From Dactylonectria macrodidyma (Eukaryota > Ascomycota > Sordariomycetes > Hypocreales > Nectriaceae): a stretch of 64,000 nt of DNA. The translations under genes and the position numbers were made by a program. Below are positions 56,170 through 64,000 of this stretch, one piece after another (position 1 is the stretch's first letter; the number at the start of each line of letters is the position of its first letter). The notes under the pieces were generated by a model. It worked only from the letters and a program-made list of their open reading frames with translations. It was not told the origin of the DNA and did no database searches. Location: positions 310,001 to 374,000 of the forward strand of contig JAGMUV010000004.1 of the NCBI GenBank assembly GCA_020744425.1, written 5' to 3'.

Positions 56170-56930
56170 GGTCGATTCGCTTCGCGGAAGGATGAGGACG
56201 CTGATTCGGTCGAGCTACGTGCTATATACTGGACGTGCCATCCAAGACGAAAGTGCTGTCTCTGTCCCAGTATATAAATCGAGGGTTGATGGACGTCTTA
56301 GAGTGATAGAGTAGTTAAGTCGAGTGCCTTGGAGCGCGTCTTGGTGAATTTTATCTCGAAAGCTATGACGCGCCCGTCACGCTGTCACGCCTTTTTAGTT
56401 TAATGGCAGTTGCCACCCGGTGCTCTTAGCGCGGGGAATCGTCCAGCGGGCCGCTCGCCCCACAAGCTCGGCATCTGTTCTTAGCTCATGATAGCTATGG
56501 ATAACTTCAACTTGATGAGCATAAGAGACGGTTCCTGAGACTGAGAAGCTCCTCCCCCCTTGCTCCCATCATCATGTCAAGTCTATATTTGTTCGATTGG
56601 TCAATCCCGTACCCTCATCACGACACACGAAATGAAATCAGTTTGCATCAACATCCATTGTAATATCTCTAGCAATCATAAATCTCCTCTGTTGCTTTCC
56701 ACCTCGCTCCCCAGCTCCAAATCATCCTCCAGGAGTCCCTTTCTTCAAGTAGATCATGGTCAATAAACACCTTCCAAGCAATGCATCTTCCCCAGGGTAA
56801 GCCACCACCTAACAATGCACCCAAAACGCCGATCCGTGCTGCCGTCTCTCCTCGCTAGTTGTTTGCTGGGAATATGTTTTCCCCATCGTTTTTGCTCCGT
56901 TGCCCTTCGTGGACGCTCGGCACGTGGAGT
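56170..56930. other. Intergenic, no supported gene
   Basis: About 0.76 kb between MGS1 promoter and PCF11 3' end. No gene seen; pyrimidine-rich segments near 56560-56760. Confidence 0.5.
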
Positions 56931-59247
56931 CTAAGCCGACGTCTTTAGTGACCGCACCTTGGGAGACGAAATGGCTGTCTCGGCCTTGCGCTTCCCCAGC
57001 AGAGACTCAGGCGGCCGCGTCACGCCAGGGGTGCTCTCTCGGTCCTGTGTTGCCTCGGCGTGGCATGAGGCATGGTAGGCCCGGTTGCCTACCAGGACAG
57101 CGTCGAGCCACACCCACTCCTGTGCCGTATCGAGCCACTTGTTCTCGAACCGGTCTTGACAGATCGGGCACACCGTATTGATGCCCTTGGACGGGTCGGG
57201 AACGGGTATGTACTTGGGCTTGGCAGCCTCCGCCGCCGCCTTGGATGCCTGTGCCAGACTCTCTTCAGGGGCAGGGATGTGGTCCGCATCGACCACTTCT
57301 CGAGATTTTACCCAGTCCTGTGCAATGTTAGTTACCGCATCTAGGAGAAGAGAAGGAGTTTAACTTACATGTTGGTCAACATACCAACTCCGGTGTGTGC
57401 CTCTTTTCTCGGCCTCGTTACTCCGTTGATGAACTCGAAAGTGCCAGTCCATGTGAGCCGTCTTCTTCTCCCTTCCCTCTGCATCCGTCTTGAACCGTCG
57501 GCCACACTGAGTGCACGGTGGTCCAAGTTCGTCGTACAAGCGGGAAAGCAAGGACGGGTGGAATCTAACCAGCTATTAGCATCGCGTACGAACAAGCGGC
57601 ATTATAGACTAGGGGAACTTACGGTTGTTTGAGGGCAGCAGCATTGATTCCCTGACCTGGTGCCATGTCAAACTTCATGAGGCCAGCAGCCGCCTTAGTG
57701 GAAGCCAAGAGACTCGCAATGTTGAGAGGCAACATGGACGCAGGCGGCATCGCTACCGGAGCTGCCTGAGGTGCTGGGTTCGCGGGAGGAGTAGCAGCAG
57801 GTAACATCCCAGCCTTTCGAAGCTGATCGAGCAAGGCCAACGGGTTCACAGGTGCTTGTGCTGCGGGAGGAGCCGGGGCCGGTGCCATCGATGATACCGG
57901 GGCAGCGGCAGGCTTCGGGGGCTCGATATGCGTCGGCGGAGGAGGTCGGATAGCCACATCGGCATACGGGGGAGTCTGGGTCGGCGTCGCAGTCTGCGAA
58001 CTCGCCGGCTGTCTCGCCATCAAGGCCGCCAGTGCACCCTGTCCCAGCAGCGAGTCGAGCGTCACAGCACCAAAGGCCGGAGCCGCGGGAGCCGGTGACG
58101 GAGCTACAGTCACCGGCAGTGCCGGCGGTGCCTGCGGAGGTACGGTTGCAGGTGTAGGGGTAGAGTTCTGGCTCGAATGGCCCCTCATATTTACAGCGGC
58201 AAGTTCAGTTACTTTGTTCTTAATGAGCTCGAGCTGGTCCGGCGGCAAGCTAGTGCTTTGTATAATGCCTTGAAGATCCAGAAGGGCTCTTAGTCTGGTC
58301 TGAACACTAGCATCATGGGGATTGTGCGAGAATTCCGCCTTCGTCGCCACAATCAGGTTCTGAATGTCATTGCTCAATGTCTCTATGCTTATCCTAGCCG
58401 GTGCGACCGGTCCAGCAGCTCCATGCACTCCGGCATATGGAGGTTGGAAAGGCGCGGGGGCTGAACCAGCAGGCTGGGGGGTTGAATGAGGAGGGTAGAA
58501 TTGGGCCTTTGAGGTTCGTCAGTGCAAGTTCAGATAGATCAGGGTCCGCTCACCTGTTGGCCGGGGAAGGGCACGTTGCCATTCTGAGGTGGGTATTGCT
58601 GCGCTGGGTATCCTGATGGCTGGCCATTGCCTCGCATTCCGGGAGGTGTAGGTGTATCGCGATGCGGCATGCCTGCCCGACCTCGACCTGGCATCATCCC
58701 CTGCTGGGGCATGCTTGCGGCTCGTGCCTTCATGAGCGCATTCTCGATCGGGCGCACCAACTCGTGCGAGAAGACAGGTCGGCTATCCATCGATCCAGGA
58801 ACAGGCTCCTTCCATGTCCTCAGCATCTCCTCCATCTTGCGGCGGACGGGTTGGTCGACCACCGCGTATGACTCCATGAATGTTTTGAAAAGGTTGCGGC
58901 CGAAGTAGAGGGTATATGGGGTGCCGACATTTTTGACGATCGAATCAAGGACGTATAGCGCGGGTAGTTTCTTGTTGGGAGGTGCCTAGCAAGGGCGTCA
59001 GCATTACGACTCTTTCTGGGTGAACGATGAACGAGAACAAAGGGCCAATGAAAGAATCGACACTCGATTTAGGAACTACACCTACCTTGAGGATGTGCTG
59101 CTGTAGTACCTCGGCGATGGCCAGAGCGTGCTCAGTGTTCTCTCGGGCAATTACTGTCAAGTTGCTGATCTCGAATCGCATGTTGGAGGAGAGATCCTCC
59201 AAGGCGAGCTTGTAATCCTCCGCCACTTCGGCTGAGTCTGAAGACAT
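56931..59247 (-). CDS. PCF11: mRNA cleavage/polyadenylation factor Pcf11
   Basis: Five exons on the minus strand: 59247-59086, 58985-58554, 58506-57623, 57564-57369, 57317-56931; 686 residues. The CTD-interacting domain occupies about 10-140 (KKLPALYVLDSIVKNVG, YFGRNLF, VRRKMEEMLRTWK). A long Pro/Ala/Gln-rich middle has the Leu/Gly-rich helix region. The C-terminal part has two Cys/His zinc-binding sites: CTQCGRRF with HMDWHFRVH, and CPICQDRFENKWL with a later H...CH, flanking the Clp1-binding region. It belongs to cleavage factor IA and links RNA polymerase II to 3'-end formation and termination. Splice junctions restore frame without gaps. Confidence 0.95.
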
Positions 59248-60245
59248 GGTGATGGATGCCGCTGCAATAAGAGAGGGGAAAAGGGGGTGTGGGCGGTCTG
59301 TAGAGGATGAATGGAAGGTGATGCCTGCGTTCAGTGCGAATGAGAATCCTCCTGCTCAAAGAATGACAAAAGGCGCCCAAAGAAGCCCAGGACGTTTGAC
59401 GGACGAAGGCACCGCAAGCACAGTGCAATGGAGCACGTTCTAATCTGGTCAAGTTTATTCCAAGAAGCCTCCTTTGCTGGCGCACGCTGCCTCCCCAGTC
59501 TAGCCCCAGCACCAGTATTTCTCCAGAATCAACTTTATAGACGCCGCGATCAAGCCCCAACAGACATAGATCCAACCGGTTCTTCACCACGAGCGCGCGC
59601 AAACGAATCTGCAGTCTCTATAGGACCACCGCGATCGGTGCGGATGACTCTGAACAAGCCTGCCAGGCGTTGACTGGGGTGCGGAAGCGCTCCCGACCGA
59701 CGTGTCGCGTGCTGAGGGAACGGATCGGAGGCGACAGACGCGGACCCAGGGATACGTCACGTCACGGTTGTGCGCGGCTTCTGGTTGACAGGTTCCTTCG
59801 GGACGGTCCAGAAGCCCGGTTCAGGCTTTAACGGGGATTAGGTGTTTGATGGAAAAGGTGTAGAGTTGATAATCTAAAGAGGGTGCGATAGCTTCTTCGA
59901 AGTGTCGTTGGAGATTGAGTCGTAGCGCCTCACGTGACGATTTCAATGTCACCCAGGTACGTACCTCCGCGCCTCCAACTTAAAATTCCCATCTGCATCA
60001 TTGTTCACTGGCCAGATGTGATAATTTCATTTATTAAAAGCCTATTGTTAAAAATGAAAACGATTGTTTGAAATGATTGGACTAAAGGCCTTGAAGGCAC
60101 TCTCTAATTTGACGGGTATTCCACTGAAAATCGTACAAGCAAACTCCATTGATCGTCCTAAACGCCTAAGCCATTGTTCCCTCCACCTTGTGCCATCAGA
60201 TTCTTTGTGTGTTTCCTTTGCCCTTTGTAACGGTTTGGCTGACCA
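59248..60245. other. Intergenic, no supported gene
   Basis: About 1.0 kb holding the PCF11 promoter and the 3' flank of the next minus-strand gene. The 59.9-60.1 kb part is AT-rich. No gene seen. Confidence 0.5.
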
Positions 60246-61124
60246 TTAGAACCGGGACATGTGCGCCTCCGAATACCTGCTGCTGTGACGGGCGTGCTTG
60301 GTGTTGAGAGGGTGCAGAGCCGTATCAGGGCGTCTGATCTCAGGAGCAATAGGGCTCCGTCGGTCGGATCGGTCCCAACCCTGTTCGTCCGCGGGAGTGC
60401 CAGTGTATGAGGCAGGAGAGTGGGGAGCATTGCGCTCGACATCGTACTGCTGGTGGGCGTGGGAAGACATCGGGGCGCTGATCTCTGGTCTCGAGTATGT
60501 TGCGTCTCCCTTCTTGTCCTTGCTCTTCCAGAAAAAGGACATGAAGGTGGTCTTGGGCTTGTCATGACGGAGTGAGTTGCTGCGGATAGAGTACTGCTCC
60601 TTGTAGGAGGGCGAATCCTCGTTAGGGGCGGACAGAGAGCCATCGGAGCGGACAACCTTGGCGTGGATGCCGTTGGCTGAGTCTCGGAAGAGGAAGGAGC
60701 AGACAATGTTGACAATACCAAACGTGATGGCGAGGACGCCAGCAGAGAGAACGAGGCGCCAGAAGGGGAGGCTGAGATTCTTGACAGAGTTGGCCGACTG
60801 GTTGAGCTTTCCGAGGAGGTTGCAGCCGATGAGGACTGTGGCGAAGCCGAGCCAGGTGAGGCCGGCCTGGTCAGAGATGACGGGCCATGTGCGGCGGAAA
60901 TAAGGCTTGGCGATGGGGAGTTCGGAGACGACGAGGAAGACAGCGATGTTGCTGGTGAAGAAGAGGGAGGCGGCGTCGAAGAAGAAGAAGCGATTGGAGG
61001 TGTCGACCTTGATGATTAGGGTCCAGGACGCAACGGTGGTGGTCAAGAGCGTAATGATGGTGAGGGCGCGGAGGAACTGAAGAATTATCATCCCCGGCCC
61101 GCGGATCGAGTCGCCTTTGAACAT
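60246..61124 (-). CDS. Four-helix membrane protein (DUF7598-type)
   Basis: Single-exon gene, 292 residues from the ATG at 61124; an upstream GTG in frame is less likely. Four hydrophobic helices lie at about 12-34, 46-66, 85-105 and 120-142, followed by a polar cytosolic tail rich in Ser, His and Pro with several RSN/RHS phosphorylation-like motifs. The start MFKGDSIRGPGMIILQFLRA is what I recall for a conserved fungal family of unknown function (DUF7598). It is probably in the plasma or an inner membrane. A purine-rich plus strand at 61440-61480 means a pyrimidine-rich leader for this gene. No activity can be assigned. Confidence 0.8.
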   Translation of the reverse strand: MFKGDSIRGPGMIILQFLRALTIITLLTTTVASWTLIIKVDTSNRFFFFDAASLFFTSNIAVFLVVSELPIAKPYFRRTWPVISDQAGLTWLGFATVLIGCNLLGKLNQSANSVKNLSLPFWRLVLSAGVLAITFGIVNIVCSFLFRDSANGIHAKVVRSDGSLSAPNEDSPSYKEQYSIRSNSLRHDKPKTTFMSFFWKSKDKKGDATYSRPEISAPMSSHAHQQYDVERNAPHSPASYTGTPADEQGWDRSDRRSPIAPEIRRPDTALHPLNTKHARHSSRYSEAHMSRF

Positions 61125-64000
61125 GATCGGTCGTGAGATAAAGAAATGTCGTCGGGAAGAGAGATCGTGCAGGTCTGTGGAGCTGTCAGAGGGCAAGTTC
61201 ACAAGGTTGCAAAGGAAGAAGTCCCTACCAAAAAAAGCCTGAGTGTGCGTGGTTTGGTAGAAGGATCGCGGCGAAGGCCTAGTTATACTGTTTGTCGTTT
61301 GGAGTGTGTTTGACTCGTAGAGTGAGAAGAAAACGTTTACTCGTGTTGGTGTAAGTGAAAGGTTGAGGGATGTTCACAGGTCAATAAGAGGGTTGAGTAA
61401 CTTGGAGCCAGTCCAGAGATGACGAATGGGAGTAAGAATTTTAAGAATGAAAGGAAAAGAGAAAAAGGAAAATGACAGTGTTGTCGTAAAGTCAGGTCAT
61501 AAACACCATTGTTCAACTTTGAATAGATGCCGAAAGATCAAAGAAGGGGGTCAACAATAGCACTGAAGAGCAGCCACCTCATTCTTTAATACCAAGCAGC
61601 CACTTGGGGCTACACAACAATCACAGCACCGTTCGACCTGCAGGGCTAGGGTGAAGAAGGGCACAACCAAAAAAAATAGAAACAAGGAGCCTATCCCTGT
61701 CGCAAACGACCCAAGTTGAAGGGGGAAAAGCACAGAGAAGGGCGCGTCGCTGTTGGGTCGGGGAGGGGGGTCCGAGTGGGAAGGCAGCGGGCTCTGCAAT
61801 TCGCTGTTTCGAGTTGATGGCAATGGCTTGTGGGAGACGCTGAAGCCCAATCAATCTCGCGGGAGGGCCTGGTCGCTGGAGGAGAAAAACGCAAGAGCCT
61901 TGAACGCGCCAGCAAAATTCGGCCGTTTCAAGGCCCGCAGAGTGGTGTCGTCGGCCGCGACCTCGTCCACGTCGACGGGTTGTTCAGTTACGAAGACATC
62001 GCCAGGGTCCATCAAAGACGAGCCCTTCACAGCCAGCGCCTACGACACCCACAGCAGCCCAGACCGGACAAGCGGCGGGCCGGGGGAGGTGCAGCGAGGC
62101 CCAATGGATAGCGTCGATCCTCCGCGAAGAGCCCTGTCCAGCTTTTTTTTCTGCTTCTGTCCCAGGTTCTGGCGAGAAAGACAAGCTTGACTTCAAGACG
62201 GGGGTTGCGAGGAGGAACGATTGGACGTCCGGGCACCAGTCGGAGGGTGTTTCAGCGGACTGGTCTCGGGCCTCGCAGTGGGCCGGAGCGGTAGGACATC
62301 TCGATGCTCAGTGGACCGACAACGTCTCTCTAAGCTCCCCGGGGGAGGTACCAGCGCCAACGGGAGCCGCCCACGTGGGGAACTTGCCACTGAAGACCAT
62401 CAAACTCAGCACTGGTCTACAGTATGTTGCTGTTGGTGGTGCAGCGAAGGAGGGTTCAGGCTCTGCAGCCTGCAAGGGTCGGCAGAAGAAAGAATGGTCA
62501 GGTCTGCGCTGCACCTGCGTGGTGGCACCTCCAACGTCAAACGAACCGTGCAAGGATGCGTTGAGTCAAGACGAAGCAGGACAGCTCATCGTTCATTCCA
62601 GTCATCGCCTGCCAGCCTCATTTTCTCTTCAAAATCCCACACAACCGCGTATCGCGACGGTTTGAGATTTCTGCGCAGTCTCCCACTGTCCCAGGCAGAA
62701 CTCAATGCATTGACGTCCAACTGCTGTACCTACACTGTACAACCTAGGAGAAGGGATCATTCACTCCTTGCTTCAATCTTCCATTCAGTATCGTCTCTTC
62801 CACCCATCCCGTCCCAATCATCCCATCAGAGCCTCAAGAGGTCTCGTGCCCAACCGTTTGAGGTTTGGCCTGGCGGTCGCGTATGTTTCGACCTCGTCCC
62901 ACTCGCAAGCGCCGCCCGTCTCTTCGCAGCCGCGATGCTATTTTGGCTTGTCGTTCAACGGGCCTCCTCGGCGCGTATCGCTCAGAATGGCCGCAGCTCG
63001 CCCAACTCCAGCCGGCCATTTCTTTGACCTGTCAGGTGGATTCGCTCTCGGAATGTCTCTCTCAAGCGGCAATTTTATCGTTCATGTTGCCCCAAGATTC
63101 CATCCGAATCGTCGGGATTTACGTCGTAGACTTTGGTTCAGATAGTAAGTTCATGCAAGTGTCAGAGTAACCGCCCAGGCAGACAGGCAGGAATTTCGAA
63201 AGCGAGTATGATTTTGCAATGACGCGAAATGAGGCTTGAGTTGCCGCATATTGCTTCTGAAGCATAAATCAGTTGCATCATCTTTCGTCTGATCAATGTG
63301 TTGAATGTGCATCTATCACTCGTGTTCGGGTTACAAGTGCTGTAGGTGCGTGTTCCAGACCTGGCCGCTAACGCGCCTCAGCATCACTTTGCTTTGTATA
63401 TTCAGAACACGTCCTTCCCCGTGATGATAAACCTTAACATCACTTCCCTCCTTGATGAAGTGTTTCGGAGAGTAACTGCCGTATGCACACTTTTGCAATG
63501 CGTGTCTGTCTCCCTGCGTCAAAGGGTGCTCTAGCTCCCTCATACTTGTCACTGCATTGACGAAACTCGCTTTTTTTCAGCGCAACCACATGAGTACATG
63601 AGGTAGTGTTGAGTGCATATGCTGAAGCCGCCTCACTTCGGGATCTACACATGCCGGTCAATGAGTTGGCCCAACGCATACATATGTACTCAAAATCGTG
63701 GCCGTGGGGTGATGGGGTATGGGGTATGAGGTTGCGTGCGTGACATCGATCAGGCTGCAATGGTGGTTGGGTATGGTTTGAGCTATGATTGCGGTTGGCA
63801 GATAGCAGACGGGTTTCGCCAACTGTTGCTTCTCGAGTGCCATTGTTAGCCTCTAATGCTGTTAGACAAGTGTCGACAGCCATTGTGTACGCCCCTGATG
63901 CTGTTGAACAGGCCCAACATGAGCGTGAGATCCTGTCAATCGGTGCAGCCAACAACTGCTGATACGTCGTGTGACGGACGAGGTTGAACCAGGCACCACA
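61125..64000. other. Right edge, no supported gene
   Basis: About 2.9 kb. Several open frames of 70-270 codons exist on both strands, but they lack an ATG start, recognisable domains or splice signals. From 62.55 to 63.15 kb the plus strand is C/T-rich like a fungal leader; a gene could begin beyond the window. The first 400 bp should be the promoter of the membrane-protein gene. Confidence 0.45.

Noticed and set aside
61753..62190. Plus-strand open frame (145 codons)
   Set aside because: No resemblance to a protein family, overlaps other equally long frames; likely chance in GC-rich DNA.
62221..63027. Long plus-strand open frame (268 codons)
   Set aside because: Begins at TTG with no early ATG, composition is low-complexity Arg/Ser, no domain, no splice support.
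63440..63955. Minus-strand open frame (171 codons)
   Set aside because: No ATG at its start and no recognisable motif.

Overview
The window is nuclear DNA of a filamentous ascomycete, most likely a Sordariomycete and possibly Hypocreales. The signs are many short spliceosomal introns (47-100 nt, GT-AG, with CTAAC/CTGAC-like branch sites), genes on both strands without operons, fungal-only families (Zn2Cys6 regulators, an Ecm33-like receptor-L protein, a LaeA-like methyltransferase, an NRC-2 kinase, an ankyrin/STAND-like protein), and fungal versions of core genes. The order is an inference. I saw no tRNA, rRNA, CRISPR array or transposon gene. Exon coordinates were worked out by hand from reading frame, splice signals and remembered family patterns.

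Left part (1-38 kb) is accessory in character. From left to right: a carotenoid/stilbene-type oxygenase (677-2248, +); a regulator with two C2H2 fingers plus a Zn2Cys6 cluster (3335-6077, +); an AT-hook/C2H2 protein (6576-7661, +); a transmembrane receptor-L protein (7932-9763, +); a small secreted protein (10603-11260, +); a sulfatase (11415-13073, -) divergent from an MFS sugar-type transporter (13917-15706, +), followed by a regulator with two tandem Zn2Cys6 clusters (16346-18540, +); a nucleoside-hydrolase-like protein (18795-20164, -); a GPI-type receptor-L protein (21227-22706, -); a cytochrome P450 (23671-25149, -); a subtilisin-like secreted protease (26905-28413, -); a long gene-poor stretch; an ankyrin/STAND-like protein (30953-34268, +); more gene-poor DNA; and an 11-exon LaeA-like methyltransferase (36059-37730, -).

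Right part (39-61 kb) is a dense housekeeping block: NRC-2 kinase (+), a CorA-like membrane protein (+), mitochondrial seryl-tRNA synthetase (-), an Arp10-like dynactin actin-related protein (-), the TFIIH helicase XPB/Ssl2 (+), the Holliday-junction resolvase GEN1/Yen1 (+), the replication-fork ATPase WRNIP1/Mgs1 (-), the 3'-end processing factor Pcf11 (-) and a four-helix DUF7598-type membrane protein (-). The last 2.9 kb has no gene I can support.

The best candidate for a new functional unit is the sulfatase / transporter / double-zinc-cluster regulator trio (11.4-18.5 kb). The hexamer CCGGAT, with a CGG core of the kind zinc-cluster proteins bind, occurs about seven times in the 843-bp sulfatase-transporter intergenic region and three more times just upstream of the regulator. 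This suggests a regulon for taking up and desulfating a sulfated organic compound. Other points of interest are two Ecm33-like paralogues with different membrane anchors, the compound zinc-finger regulator with a GC-AG intron, and three genome-maintenance genes (XPB, GEN1, WRNIP1) side by side.
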